A DNA stretch of 64,000 nucleotides from Celeribacter litoreus (GCF_020165855.1 NZ_JAIUFY010000005.1:62001-126000); one strand, 5' to 3'; numbered from the stretch's first letter, positions 34,339 through 43,773 are shown. The notes: generated by a model from the sequence alone, not told the origin. Numbers and translations: made by a program.

Positions 34339-37300
34339 TTGCGTTTTACCCGTCTCCGTCTCAACGGCTTTAAAAGCTTTGTAGACCCAACCGATCTCGT
34401 GATCGCGGATGGGCTGACGGGCGTTGTTGGGCCGAACGGGTGTGGCAAATCGAACCTGCTCGAAGCGCTACGTTGGGTCATGGGGGAGAACCGCCCGAAG
34501 GCCATGCGTGGCGCGGGCATGGAGGACGTGATCTTCGCGGGCGCGGCCTCTCGTCCCGCGCGCAACTTTGCCGAAGTCAATCTGATGATCGACAACTCGG
34601 AGCGGTTAGCCCCCGCAGGGTTCAACGACAGTGACAGTCTCGAAATCGTTCGGCGGATCACACGTGATGCGGGGTCGGCCTACAAGGTGAACACCAAAGA
34701 CGTTCGCGCGCGTGACGTGTCGATGCTCTTCGCAGACGCTTCGACCGGGGCGCACTCTCCGGCGCTCGTGCGGCAGGGGCAGATTTCGGAACTGATCAAC
34801 GCAAAGCCGAAAGCACGTCGTCGCATCCTTGAGGAAGCGGCGGGTATCTCTGGCCTGTATCAGCGCCGCCATGAGGCGGAACTCAAACTCAAGGGCACAG
34901 AGACCAATCTGGCGCGTGTGGATGATGTGATCGAACAACTCGCCGCGCAGCTTGCGTCGCTGGCGCGTCAGGCGCGGCAAGCCGCCCGCTATCGCGAGAT
35001 CGGAGCGGAATTGCGTCAGGCTGAGGGGCTTTTGCTCTACCGCCGTTGGCGCGACGCGGATCATGCGCGGCAGGAAGCAGAAGACATCCTGCGCAGCCGT
35101 GTGACACAGGCGTCGCAGGCCGAAAAGCTGTCGCGCGATGGCACGAAGGCGCGTGAGGAGAGAGAGGCGGCCCTGCCACCGCTACGGGAAGAAGAGAGCA
35201 TCGCGGGTGCGGTCTTGCAGCGGCTCTCTGTCGCCCGCGACCAACTCACGGCTGAGGAAGTCCACGCGCGGGAACTGATTGAAACGCTGTCACGGCGGAT
35301 TGATCAATTGGTTGCGGACATGGCGCGCGAGGAACAACTCAATAAGGACGCTGGAGAGACCATCGCCCGTCTCGAATGGGAGCAACGGGAACTCGTCAAA
35401 GCGGCTGAGGGGCATGAACCCAAACTGACGCAAGCCGCCGCTGATTCTGCTGAAGCGAGCCAAATTCTCGCCGATCGCGAAACCGCCCTATCGCAGATGA
35501 CCGAGGATGTGGCCCGCCTCGCGGCCCGTCACCAGTCGGCGCAGCGGCTGGTGGATGACAATCGCAAGACGCTCGACCGTGCGCGTGGCGAAGCGGACCG
35601 TGCCCGTGCCTCCGTTGCGCAGGCGCAAGAAAGCCTCACAACCTCTACAGCTGCGTTGCAGTCGGCAATTCAGGCGCAGGACGATGCGGCGCAACGGGCC
35701 GAAGAGACAGAGGACGCGCTTGTGGCCGCAGATGATGCGCGGACGGAGGCCCAGAGCCGTGAGGCAGAGGCCCGTGCGGTGCGTTCGGAAGCTGAAGGTG
35801 AGGTCGGCGCGCTAAAGGCCGAAGTTTCGGCGCTCGCAAAAATGCTCGACCGTGACCAGATTTCCGGCAAGCAATTGTTGGACCTCGTGCGGGTGAAGGC
35901 AGGCTATGAAAAAGCCCTCGGCGCTGCACTCGCGGATGACCTGCGCCAGCCTGCGATTGAAAGTTATCAGGCGTCCGGTTGGGTAAACTTGCCGCCCTAT
36001 GACGATGAACCTGACCTGCCCATCGGCGTGGAAAGCCTCGCTGAATATGTCGAGGTGCCACCAGCATTAGAACGCCGGATCGGGCAAGTCGGACTGGTGA
36101 AGGCCGAAGACGGGGCGCGTTTGCAGATCGACTTGGAGCCGGGGCAGCGCCTCGTGTCTGTCGAAGGGGATATGTGGCGCTGGGATGGTTTGCGTGCGGG
36201 CGCTGAGGATGCGCCCTCGGCTGCCGCGCTCCGTTTGCAACAACTCAACCGTCTTGAAGATTTGAAACAGGAACTCGTCGCAGCCGAAGCGCAGGCGATG
36301 GGGGCTGCGCAAGCGCATGAGCATCTGAAGTCGAGCTTGCAAGCATTGACCGAAGCGGACCGTGCGGCGCGCGAGGCACGCCGTGAAGCGGACCGTGCCT
36401 TGTCGGAGGCTGCGCGTGCGATGTCTCGGGCGGAGAACGAACGCACTTTGGCCGAGGGCAAGGTTGAAAACCTCGGGCTGGCGGTGTCGCGTCACGAAGA
36501 GGATGCGCGAGGCGCCGAAGCGCGGTTGCGCGAGGCCGAGGCAGCACTTTTGGAATTGCCGGACCTGTCCGCTGCGCGCAGCGAGATTGAGGATGTGAAG
36601 CTCACGGTCGAGGCCGCGCGCGTGACCATGATGACCAAACGCTCCTCGCATGACGAAATTCGTCGAGAAGGCGAGGCGCGGACACGGCGGAGCCAGCAGG
36701 TTACGACCGAACTGTCGGGGTGGCGCCATCGTCTCGAAACCGCGGGGAAACGGATCGGCGAGCTACAGGCGCGCAAGAAAACGAGCGAGTTCGAGCTGAA
36801 GGAAGCCGCGAGCAAGCCGGAAGAAATCGCTGAAAAGCGTGAGCATCTGATGGATGAGATCGAGGTCGCAGAGACCCGTCTGCGCAAGGCATCCGATGCG
36901 CTTGCCACGGGCGAAACCGCGCTGCGGGAGGCTGTGACTGCCGAACGTGAGGCAGAGCGCCTAGCGTCCGAGGCCCGCGAAACCCGTGCCGCCGCAGAGG
37001 CACGTCGGGATGCGGCCCGTGAGACTGTTGAAGCCGCGATTGAACGGATCGAGGAAGAACTCGAAACGACGCCCGCGAAGCTGCTCGAAGAACTCGACAC
37101 GGATCCCGAAAAGATCCCGTCGCATTCCGCGATCGAAGTGGATGTGAACCGTCTCAAACGTCTTCGGGATAGCTTGGGGGCCGTGAACCTCCGCGCCGAG
37201 GAAGACTCGAAAGAGGTGCGCGAGGAGCATGATACGCTCCTGAGCGAAAAGCAGGATTTGGAAGAAGCGATCAAGACGCTTCGGTCCGGCATTGCCGCGC

Positions 37301-37794
37301 TGAACAAAGAAGGGCGAGAGCGCCTGCTCACGGCGTTCGAACAGGTGAACAGCAACTTCTCCATGCTCTTCACGCACCTGTTTGGTGGCGGTGAAGCCCG
37401 TCTGATGATGGTCGAAAGCGACGATCCGCTCGAAGCCGGGCTCGAGATCATGTGTCAGCCGCCGGGGAAAAAGCTCTCGACGCTCTCGCTGCTGTCCGGT
37501 GGCGAACAGACGCTCACGGCGCTTGCCCTGATCTTCGCTGTGTTTATGGCAAACCCCGCGCCGATCTGTGTGCTCGACGAGGTCGACGCGCCGCTGGATG
37601 ACGCGAACGTCACGCGCTTCTGTGATATGCTTGATGAGATGACCCAGCGCACGGACACCCGTTTCCTTGTCATCACCCACCACGCGGTGACTATGGCCCG
37701 TATGGACCGCCTGTTTGGCGTGACCATGCAGGAGCAGGGCGTGTCTCAGCTTGTTTCCGTTGATCTGAAGAAAGCCGAGGCGCTTGTCGCCTGA
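34339..37794 (+). CDS. smc: Chromosome segregation protein SMC
   Basis: A 1151-residue SMC ATPase, the core of bacterial condensin that organises and segregates chromosomes. Walker A is GPNGCGKSN near residue 32, and long coiled coils run about 170-480 and 650-980. The hinge is about 500-640 (AALADDLRQPAIESYQASGWVNLPPYDDEPDLP). The signature LSLLSGGEQTLTALAL is near 1052 and Walker B CVLDEVDAPLDDAN near 1075. TTG is taken as the start because it gives the canonical RFTRLRLNGFKSF and has GAGGG 6 nt upstream. ScpA/ScpB are not in the window. A hairpin spans its stop codon and that of the convergent gene. Confidence 0.96.
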   Translation: MRFTRLRLNGFKSFVDPTDLVIADGLTGVVGPNGCGKSNLLEALRWVMGENRPKAMRGAGMEDVIFAGAASRPARNFAEVNLMIDNSERLAPAGFNDSDSLEIVRRITRDAGSAYKVNTKDVRARDVSMLFADASTGAHSPALVRQGQISELINAKPKARRRILEEAAGISGLYQRRHEAELKLKGTETNLARVDDVIEQLAAQLASLARQARQAARYREIGAELRQAEGLLLYRRWRDADHARQEAEDILRSRVTQASQAEKLSRDGTKAREEREAALPPLREEESIAGAVLQRLSVARDQLTAEEVHARELIETLSRRIDQLVADMAREEQLNKDAGETIARLEWEQRELVKAAEGHEPKLTQAAADSAEASQILADRETALSQMTEDVARLAARHQSAQRLVDDNRKTLDRARGEADRARASVAQAQESLTTSTAALQSAIQAQDDAAQRAEETEDALVAADDARTEAQSREAEARAVRSEAEGEVGALKAEVSALAKMLDRDQISGKQLLDLVRVKAGYEKALGAALADDLRQPAIESYQASGWVNLPPYDDEPDLPIGVESLAEYVEVPPALERRIGQVGLVKAEDGARLQIDLEPGQRLVSVEGDMWRWDGLRAGAEDAPSAAALRLQQLNRLEDLKQELVAAEAQAMGAAQAHEHLKSSLQALTEADRAAREARREADRALSEAARAMSRAENERTLAEGKVENLGLAVSRHEEDARGAEARLREAEAALLELPDLSAARSEIEDVKLTVEAARVTMMTKRSSHDEIRREGEARTRRSQQVTTELSGWRHRLETAGKRIGELQARKKTSEFELKEAASKPEEIAEKREHLMDEIEVAETRLRKASDALATGETALREAVTAEREAERLASEARETRAAAEARRDAARETVEAAIERIEEELETTPAKLLEELDTDPEKIPSHSAIEVDVNRLKRLRDSLGAVNLRAEEDSKEVREEHDTLLSEKQDLEEAIKTLRSGIAALNKEGRERLLTAFEQVNSNFSMLFTHLFGGGEARLMMVESDDPLEAGLEIMCQPPGKKLSTLSLLSGGEQTLTALALIFAVFMANPAPICVLDEVDAPLDDANVTRFCDMLDEMTQRTDTRFLVITHHAVTMARMDRLFGVTMQEQGVSQLVSVDLKKAEALVA

Positions 37795-37811
37795 CGCCGG
37801 GTTTAGGCGTC
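37793..37811. terminator. Stem-loop spanning the smc and SIP stop codons
   Basis: GACGCC/GGCGTC with a 7-nt loop fills the 8-bp gap between convergent stops. There is no T tract in either direction, so terminator function is weakly supported. Confidence 0.35.
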
Positions 37812-38549
37812 GAGGTCCTTGATCGAGCTTTCTGCCTGACCGGACACCCAATACCCTGCTGCTTTGAGCCACGTCAGTGGATGACCGCGTTCCAGCATTT
37901 TTTCTCTGAGGGTCTTGGCGACACCGGCCTCCGTCGCGATCCAGACGAACGTGTTCTCCGGCAGGTCGAGAGTCTCAATTGCATCAACGAATGGAGCAGC
38001 ATCCGTCGCCTGATCGAACGGGCGATAGACCCATGTGACGGACACATCTGCTGAGGTGTCAAAGGTCTGAATGTCGTCTGCGGACGGAACAGCCGCGATA
38101 ACGGTCGCTGTCACTCCGGCGGGTAGTTCTTCGACTTTGCGGCCGATAGCCGGCAGAGCGGATTCATCACCGATCAACACCCAATGCGCGATGTCGCCTT
38201 CGATGATCCGCGACCCGCGTGGGCCACCGATCTTCAGCGCGTCGCCTTCTTTCGCATTGCGCGCCCAGCTTGCGGCGGGGCCTTCACCGTGGTCGGCGAA
38301 GTCGATGACCAATTGTTGTGCGTCGTTATCAAACCGGCGCGGGGTGTAGTCCCGCATCTGCGGATCACCTTCTTTCTGGGGGATGAAAACTTTCAGGTGG
38401 TCATCGAAGGACCCGCTGGCGAAATCTGCCAACTCTGGCCCTTCGAGGGTGATGCGCAACATGTTCGGTGTCAGACGTTCCGTCTGGCGCACAGTGAGAT
38501 CGCGTCGTTTCAATTCGTGCCGGACGCGGCGGATAACAGGAGCAGTCAT
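37803..38549 (-). CDS. Siderophore-interacting protein (FAD ferric-chelate reductase type)
   Basis: A 248-residue cytoplasmic flavoprotein of the SIP/ViuB family, which releases iron by reducing ferric siderophores with NAD(P)H. The FAD motif is RDYTPRRFDN near residue 65. The GEGPAASWARNAKEGD and GPRGS region follows, then a C-terminal NAD(P)-binding lobe (WVLIGDESALPAIGR; VWIATEAGVAKTLREKM). ATG at 38549 is chosen over an in-frame TTG two codons upstream. No siderophore uptake genes lie nearby, so the substrate is unknown. Confidence 0.93.
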   Translation of the reverse strand: MTAPVIRRVRHELKRRDLTVRQTERLTPNMLRITLEGPELADFASGSFDDHLKVFIPQKEGDPQMRDYTPRRFDNDAQQLVIDFADHGEGPAASWARNAKEGDALKIGGPRGSRIIEGDIAHWVLIGDESALPAIGRKVEELPAGVTATVIAAVPSADDIQTFDTSADVSVTWVYRPFDQATDAAPFVDAIETLDLPENTFVWIATEAGVAKTLREKMLERGHPLTWLKAAGYWVSGQAESSIKDLDA

Positions 38550-38653
38550 AAGCAAATCTTTCTTTCAGAAGGTCGCGTTGGGCCGATTTCCCGAAAACAA
38601 AGTATTTTACTCAGGAAAAAGCAATCCCTCGGTCGAGCACAGGTGATGTGCAC

Positions 38654-39823
38654 TCACAGGCGCGACAGAAGCGACGGAGTTGGCCACGCATCCGCAGGGA
38701 GGCCGAGTTTCATCTGCACGTCCTGCACGGCTTCGCGCGTCTTCTCGCCTAGAATGCCGTCGACACCACCGACATCATAACCGCGCGCGACGAGTTTGCT
38801 CTGGAGTTGATTCATCTGAGCACCGGAGAGGCCGGGCTCCGGATTGCCCGCGTTGTAGACCGGTGCGCCTTCGAGACGCGTCGCGAAATAGGCGGCGGTC
38901 GTGACGTAGACGAAACTCTTGTTCCACTCGAAATAGACCTCGAAATTCGGATAGGCGAGGAACGCGGGACCGTTGCGCCCCATAGGGAGCAAAACCGAGG
39001 CCTGCAAATTCGACGGCCCGAGCTTGCCCGAACGCGGCTGAACACCGAGTTTCGCCCATTGGCTCACAGTCATCTTGTGATTCAGGCCGGTTTTCGACCA
39101 ATCGAGATCAGCCGGCACCGTGATTTCCTGAAGCCACGGCTCATTCGCGCGCCAGCCGAGATGACGAAGCATTTTCGCCCCTGACATGAGCGCATCGGGC
39201 GGAGAGGTTTTCAGGCGGACATGTCCGTCGCCGTCGCCATCGACCCCGTTCTCGAGGATATCTTTCGGAAGCATCTGAACCATGCCGATCTCACCGGCCC
39301 ATGCGCCGGTCGTGTTCAAATCGAAATCGCCGTTTTCGTAGAGCGTGAGGGCCGAGAATACCTGAGGCTGGAACAGTTCCGGACGGCGGCAGTCATGGCT
39401 CAGCGTCATAAGGGCGCTCAGCGTGTTGAAGTTGCCCTGCACCTGCCCGTAATCGGTCTCAAGCGCCCAAAACGCCAAGAGGACACCACGTGAAACGCCG
39501 TAATCGCGCTCGATCTTGTTGAACACGGCATCGTAATTTGCGGAGTTGCGGCGCCCGTTGTCGATCCGGTTCTGGCTGATCACGGCACGGGAAAATTCGA
39601 TGAAATCTTTCTGGAAGAAACCTTGTGCGCGGTCCGCTTTGATGACCGATGCGCTCTGCTGCGCGGCGTTGAAAAAGCGGTCGGCTGCGGCGCGGTCATG
39701 GCCCTGCGCAAGGGCCTCGGCCTTCATCGCATTTTTGAAGCTGGAGAAGCTACCACCGCAAGACACATCGGCGAGCGCCGGAGTTGCGCAGGAGAGAGCA
39801 AGGAGAAATCCTAAAGACCGCAT
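38654..39823 (-). CDS. Lytic murein transglycosylase, MltB-type with PG-binding domain
   Basis: A 389-residue periplasmic enzyme. The signal peptide covers residues 1-18 (ending ALA). The MltB catalytic domain occupies about 20-310, with catalytic Glu122 in ALETDYGQVQGNFN and GEIGMVQMLPKDI. The C-terminal PG_binding_1 domain is at about 325-389 (NQLQSKLVARGYDVGGVDGILGEKTREAV). No lipobox is seen, so it is soluble, unlike E. coli MltB. It is monocistronic and is the second lytic transglycosylase in the window after that at 17870. Confidence 0.93.
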   Translation of the reverse strand: MRSLGFLLALSCATPALADVSCGGSFSSFKNAMKAEALAQGHDRAAADRFFNAAQQSASVIKADRAQGFFQKDFIEFSRAVISQNRIDNGRRNSANYDAVFNKIERDYGVSRGVLLAFWALETDYGQVQGNFNTLSALMTLSHDCRRPELFQPQVFSALTLYENGDFDLNTTGAWAGEIGMVQMLPKDILENGVDGDGDGHVRLKTSPPDALMSGAKMLRHLGWRANEPWLQEITVPADLDWSKTGLNHKMTVSQWAKLGVQPRSGKLGPSNLQASVLLPMGRNGPAFLAYPNFEVYFEWNKSFVYVTTAAYFATRLEGAPVYNAGNPEPGLSGAQMNQLQSKLVARGYDVGGVDGILGEKTREAVQDVQMKLGLPADAWPTPSLLSRL

Positions 39824-39875
39824 TTGAATACCTTTAAAGTCTGACTACCGGGCCAAGATAGCCGTGAGACCCGTT

Positions 39876-40781
39876 TCAGGCAAATGACAGAATGGTCACA
39901 CAGACGAGGACAAAGGCCCAAGCTGCCCAGAGACGCGCGCAGGCGGCGTCTATATCGCGCGGTGTGACGTCTGGACGCCCGTCAGGATTCACCCATGGAT
40001 ATGGCTGCATCTCGCCGTGGTAGGCCCGTGGGCCAGAGAGAGCGACGCCCAAACTCCGCGAGAGGGACGCCTCGGGCCAGCCTGCGTTGGGGGAGCGATG
40101 GCGCTTTGCCTCGCGATAGATGTCTTTCCAGAGCGACGGCGGTTTGCCCCACGGAAAGAGGAGGACGGCAGTGAGGCGCGCAGGGATCAGGTTCAGAAGA
40201 TCGTCAAACCGTGCAGCGGCCCAGCCGAAGTCCTCGTGACGTTCCGTGCGGTAGCCAATCATGCTGTCAGCGGTGTTGACGATTTTGTAGATGAGGATGC
40301 CGGGTAAACCGAGGATAAGGAACCAGAAAGCAGGCGCGATCACCCCGTCCGAGAAATTCTCTGCCGCGGACTCGATGGCTCCACGCCCGACCGCATGCGC
40401 ATCGAGTTCTGCGGTGTCGCGCCCGACGATCATGGACACAGCTTTACGCCCGTCCTTAACCGATGTTTCCAGTGCACGGGCAACCGCGCGGACATGTTCG
40501 ATCAGGGATTTCTGGGCTAGAAGGATTGCTCCGAGGAAAACCTCCAAGAGAGGAATTTGCCGTAGGACAAGCCCCAAGCAACCTGTGCCGACCACCAGCG
40601 CGGAGACGAGCATGATCCCTTTCGCTTTGCGGGACGCACCGCGATTGAACCGTTTGTCGGCCCAGCCGATCAGCCGTCCCATGAGGACAGCAGGGTGTGG
40701 AACGCGGGACCAGAGCCAGTTCGGCTCGCCAAACAGCGCGTCGATGATCATCGCGAGGGCGAGCGCGAAAGCCGTCAGCAC
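39876..40781 (-). CDS. cbiB: Adenosylcobinamide-phosphate synthase (CbiB/CobD)
   Basis: A 301-residue inner-membrane enzyme joining (R)-1-aminopropan-2-ol phosphate to adenosylcobyric acid. Family motifs are LFGEPNWLWSRVPHPAVLMGRLIG near the N terminus, RDTAELDAHAVGRGAIESAAENFSDGVIAPAFW at about 130-160, NTADSMIGYRTERHEDFGWAAARFDDLLNLIPARLT near 185-215, and HRSPNAGWPEASLSRSLGV. The GTG at 40781 has TGGAGG 7 nt upstream and is preferred to a start eight codons earlier. It overlaps the decarboxylase gene stop by 7 bp; that gene makes its aminopropanol substrate. Confidence 0.95.
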   Translation of the reverse strand: MLTAFALALAMIIDALFGEPNWLWSRVPHPAVLMGRLIGWADKRFNRGASRKAKGIMLVSALVVGTGCLGLVLRQIPLLEVFLGAILLAQKSLIEHVRAVARALETSVKDGRKAVSMIVGRDTAELDAHAVGRGAIESAAENFSDGVIAPAFWFLILGLPGILIYKIVNTADSMIGYRTERHEDFGWAAARFDDLLNLIPARLTAVLLFPWGKPPSLWKDIYREAKRHRSPNAGWPEASLSRSLGVALSGPRAYHGEMQPYPWVNPDGRPDVTPRDIDAACARLWAAWAFVLVCVTILSFA

Positions 40782-41713
40782 AGAGCGGCCTCCAATTGAT
40801 CCCACGCGTCAGGGGCCGGAAGGCCGAGACGGAGCCACTTGTCCGAATACGGAAAAATACGCGACCAAACTTGACCCTGCGCGAGGCGCTGCTGCCATGC
40901 GCGGGCATCATCGACTTCGTAGAGACGGAAAAGTGTAGTCCCACCTAGGATTTTCGCTCCTTTAGAACTCAGGAGTGCGTCCATGCGGTTCGCATCTTCG
41001 GATAGACGGCTGCGTGTTTGATCTGCCCAGTCGAGATCGCTAAGTGCGGCAGCTCCAATGGTCAGCGCCGGTCCCGAGACCGCCCACGGTCCGATCAAGC
41101 TGTTGAGGCGGTCGATCAACTCCGGCGCGCCAATCGCGAACCCTAGACGCAAACCGGCGAGGCCCCAGAATTTGCCAAAGCTTTTCAGGATTATTGTCTC
41201 ACCATCCGACGCGCGGGCGATATGGCTCTCTTCGGGGCACACATCACAGAAGCTCTCGTCGATCACGACATGTGGGGCGGTGAATTCCTGAGCATCCCAA
41301 AGACGTCCGTCCGGATTGTTCGGGTGAACGGCAACTTGGACGGATGCTTTGTCCGGCGAGATGGTCCAGCCATGCGCCTCGAACGCGGCGGCATGTTCAT
41401 TGTAGGTCGGGGTCTGGATGTCGACGTGACCCTTGGGCCAAAGCGCGGGAATGCGGGCAATCAGGCTCGACGCACCCGGCGCGGCGAGAATGGCGGCGTC
41501 ATGCGGCACGTCCCAGAAGGCACGGGCGGCCTGAATCAGAGCGTCCTGCGCCGCCGCGTCGGGAAGTGCCTGCCATGCCTCTGGTGAGATGTCGCGGATC
41601 GGGTAGGGGACGGGGTTAATGCCGGTGGAGAGGTCGATCCAGTCGGACTTTTCCCCGCCGTACCGCGCCACGGCTGCATCTAGGCCACCTCCATGATCGC
41701 GATGTTTGCTCAT
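40775..41713 (-). CDS. cobC: Threonine-phosphate decarboxylase (CobC/CobD aminotransferase fold)
   Basis: A 312-residue PLP enzyme producing (R)-1-aminopropan-2-ol phosphate for the nucleotide loop. The N-terminal HRDHGGGLDAAVARYGG and WIDLSTGINPVPYP signature is diagnostic. The PLP lysine lies in ILKSFGKFWGLAGLRLGFAIG. The length is slightly short of the about 330-360 norm but all motifs are kept. It is coupled both ways: its start overlaps the DUF1636 stop (ATGA) and its end overlaps cbiB. Confidence 0.93.
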   Translation of the reverse strand: MSKHRDHGGGLDAAVARYGGEKSDWIDLSTGINPVPYPIRDISPEAWQALPDAAAQDALIQAARAFWDVPHDAAILAAPGASSLIARIPALWPKGHVDIQTPTYNEHAAAFEAHGWTISPDKASVQVAVHPNNPDGRLWDAQEFTAPHVVIDESFCDVCPEESHIARASDGETIILKSFGKFWGLAGLRLGFAIGAPELIDRLNSLIGPWAVSGPALTIGAAALSDLDWADQTRSRLSEDANRMDALLSSKGAKILGGTTLFRLYEVDDARAWQQRLAQGQVWSRIFPYSDKWLRLGLPAPDAWDQLEAALC

Positions 41714-42111
41714 GCTGTCTCTGGCTCCTCAGAGGCGGGCACAGGCAAGTGGCGGGACACAAAGTGACCTTTGACGCCTTGCGGCCACTGACGGAACGGA
41801 ACCTGTCCGGTGCCGGACTCGGCATGCATCTGGGCGTAGGCGACAATAGCCTCTGCGTCCTCCTGCGTTCCGTGAAAGGTGCCTAGGGAATAGCCGATTT
41901 TGCCCGTGGCCTGCACGATCACATTGCAGGCGCGCTCACATCCCATGGTGCAACTCACGCGACGGGTTTTGATCCCCGCCTCTTGCGCGGTGGCTTCAAT
42001 GCGGGTGGCAAGGCGGGCGCCGTCGGTCTCTGTTTCAGCGCGTTCCGCCCAATCCGGACGTTTGCAGCCTTCGCAGATAGTGATCCAAGTGGGGTGTGTG
42101 CTCTGTGTCAT
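41710..42111 (-). CDS. DUF1636 family putative metal-binding protein (copy 2)
   Basis: A 133-residue DUF1636 protein with CEGC near residue 13 and C-x3-C-x3-C (CTMGCERAC) near 50, a thioredoxin-like iron-sulfur protein pattern. The ATG at 42111 is chosen because it begins the conserved THPTWITICEGCKRPDW; a longer reading adds 31 residues without similarity. It is first of the DUF1636-cobC-cbiB operon. It is about 25 residues longer than copy 1 and shares mainly the cysteine framework. The function is unknown; location argues for B12 or cobalt handling. Confidence 0.87.
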   Translation of the reverse strand: MTQSTHPTWITICEGCKRPDWAERAETETDGARLATRIEATAQEAGIKTRRVSCTMGCERACNVIVQATGKIGYSLGTFHGTQEDAEAIVAYAQMHAESGTGQVPFRQWPQGVKGHFVSRHLPVPASEEPETA

Positions 42112-42299
42112 GCCCCTGTTTTGCCGCGGTCCAGCGGGAAGGCAAGTTAAAATCTTAAGTTTTTCGAGCACCCGAGGAGCCAGGTCAGATTGACCCCTCG
42201 ACATGAAATCGTGATTAATGAGCCTGTGTGCGTTCGTGTATGCCCACAGACTTCATTATCCGGCGGGCCTCCGCCGCAATGTGACCTGCAAGATGTGCC

Positions 42300-42665
42300 A
42301 TGAATGTTCTAATCGTCGAAAGCAACGCGGATTTGGCCCGGATTTGGGCGCGTCATCTCGAACGGCAGGGGGTGCAGGTCGAGATCGCGTCCGGTCAGAG
42401 CGATGCCATTGAGAGCCTTCAGCGCGCGGAACCCAATCTCATTGTCTTGGGCCTGCTCCTCGACGAAGGATCGGCGCTCGCGGTCTCCGATTACGCGCAA
42501 TATCGGCATCCGGAGACGAAGGTGATCATCACCTCCAACTCGCGATTTTTCTCGGACGGGTCCATCTTTCAACACGCGGCGAATGCCTGCGCGTTTCTCC
42601 CGAATGAGGTCGAACCAGATGACTTGACGGCTATGGTTGAGCATTTCGGGCAGACGTCGCGATAG
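42300..42665 (+). CDS. Degenerate CheY-like receiver domain protein
   Basis: A 121-residue stand-alone receiver-like domain (LIVESNADLARIWARHLERQGVQVEIASG). The phospho-acceptor position in LIVLGLLLDEG holds Gly51 where Asp is expected. The acidic pair is reduced to Glu7 followed by Ser-Asn, and the conserved Lys is absent (FLPNEVEPDD). Thr78 is kept. It therefore probably cannot be phosphorylated in the usual way. No output domain and no kinase nearby. The ribosome site is weak. It is convergent with the GST gene, 10 bp away. Confidence 0.8.
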   Translation: MNVLIVESNADLARIWARHLERQGVQVEIASGQSDAIESLQRAEPNLIVLGLLLDEGSALAVSDYAQYRHPETKVIITSNSRFFSDGSIFQHAANACAFLPNEVEPDDLTAMVEHFGQTSR

Positions 42666-42686
42666 GCGCGGCGGGTTATCCGCGCC
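42665..42686. terminator. GC-rich stem-loop between convergent genes
   Basis: GGCGCGG/CCGCGCC with an 8-nt loop sits between the pseudo-receiver and GST stops and includes the GST stop codon in its loop. It lacks a T tract. Confidence 0.4.
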
Positions 42687-43650
42687 CGTGCGGTTCTTCG
42701 AAATCCAGCGCTGGAGACACCGGCACGATACGCGTCGGGTTGATCATGTCGTGGCTGTAGAAATAGTGCTGCGTGATGTGCCCAAAATCGACGGTCTCTT
42801 TCACGCCCGTCCACTGATAGAGCTCACGCGTGTAGGCCCAGAGGTTCGGGTAGTCTTTGAGCATCCGTTTGTTGCACTTGAAGTGCGTGTGATAGACCTT
42901 GTCAAAGCGCACGAGCGTCGTGAAGAGGCGCCAGTCAGCCTCGGTCACGGTGTCGCCGATCAGATAGCGGTTCCGCGACAGCAGGTCTTCGAGCCAATCC
43001 AACGAGTCGAATAGCGGGTCGACTGCTTCCTCATATGCCGACTGAGACGTCGCAAAGCCGGATTTGTAGACGCCGTTGTTAATGGTGTCGTAGATGCGGG
43101 CGTTCAGGGTCTCGATTTCCTCGCGCGCCTCTTCAGGCCAGAAGTCGAGCGTATTTCCCGTCAAACCATCGAATGCAGAGTTCAGCATCCGGATGATTTC
43201 GGACGATTCATTGGAGACGATGGTGTTTTGCGCCTTGTCCCAAAGGATCGGAACAGTGACGCGGCCTGAGATCGACGGATCGGCTTCGGTGTAGACTTCG
43301 CGGAGGAACGACTTGCCGAGGAGTGTGTCGCCGGTCGCGCCAGGGAAGTCGGTTTCGAAGGTCCAGCCTTCTGCGAGCATCTCCGGATGCACCACCGAAA
43401 CAGAGATATGATCTTCCAAGCCTTTCAGTGCTCGGAAGATGAGTGTCCGGTGTGCCCAAGGACATGCGTAGGAGACGTACAGGTGGTAACGGCCACTCTC
43501 GGCCTTGAACCCGCCTGTGCCCGACGGTCCTGCGGACCCGTCAGCTGTGATCCAGTTACGGAATCCTGCGGTGGTCCGCTCAAAGCGGCCGCCTGATGTC
43601 TTGGTGTCGTACCACTGGTCGACCCATTCGCCTTCTCTCAAGAATCCCAT
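42676..43650 (-). CDS. Xi-class glutathione S-transferase (glutathionyl-hydroquinone reductase)
   Basis: A 324-residue protein of the YqjG/ECM4 Xi-class group, which reduces glutathionyl-hydroquinones. The catalytic Cys63 is in ACPWAHRTLIFRALKG, and VPILWDKAQNTIVSNESSEIIRMLN (about 130-155) and the C-terminal PTRIVPVSP motif are diagnostic. The ATG at 43650 gives the conserved GFLREGEWVDQWYDT start; the longer reading adds 16 residues. It is monocistronic; its leader faces the candidate RNA element at 43808-43930 on the other strand. Confidence 0.93.
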   Translation of the reverse strand: MGFLREGEWVDQWYDTKTSGGRFERTTAGFRNWITADGSAGPSGTGGFKAESGRYHLYVSYACPWAHRTLIFRALKGLEDHISVSVVHPEMLAEGWTFETDFPGATGDTLLGKSFLREVYTEADPSISGRVTVPILWDKAQNTIVSNESSEIIRMLNSAFDGLTGNTLDFWPEEAREEIETLNARIYDTINNGVYKSGFATSQSAYEEAVDPLFDSLDWLEDLLSRNRYLIGDTVTEADWRLFTTLVRFDKVYHTHFKCNKRMLKDYPNLWAYTRELYQWTGVKETVDFGHITQHYFYSHDMINPTRIVPVSPALDFEEPHGRG

Positions 43651-43773
43651 CAACTCACTCCTTGTGTCGTTGAATAGGAGGTAGAGTCTCTTTCTCACGC
43701 ATGAAACAGGTATGAGGGCGCAGATTGGGTGCGAATGTGCACATTTGTCTCAGTTTCAAGGGTCGGAAAGCAT

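Noticed and set aside
42112-42299. Second cobalamin riboswitch before the DUF1636-cobC-cbiB operon
   Set aside because: A GAGCCAGG-like word exists on the plus strand, but it is on the wrong strand and no other B12 element is found.
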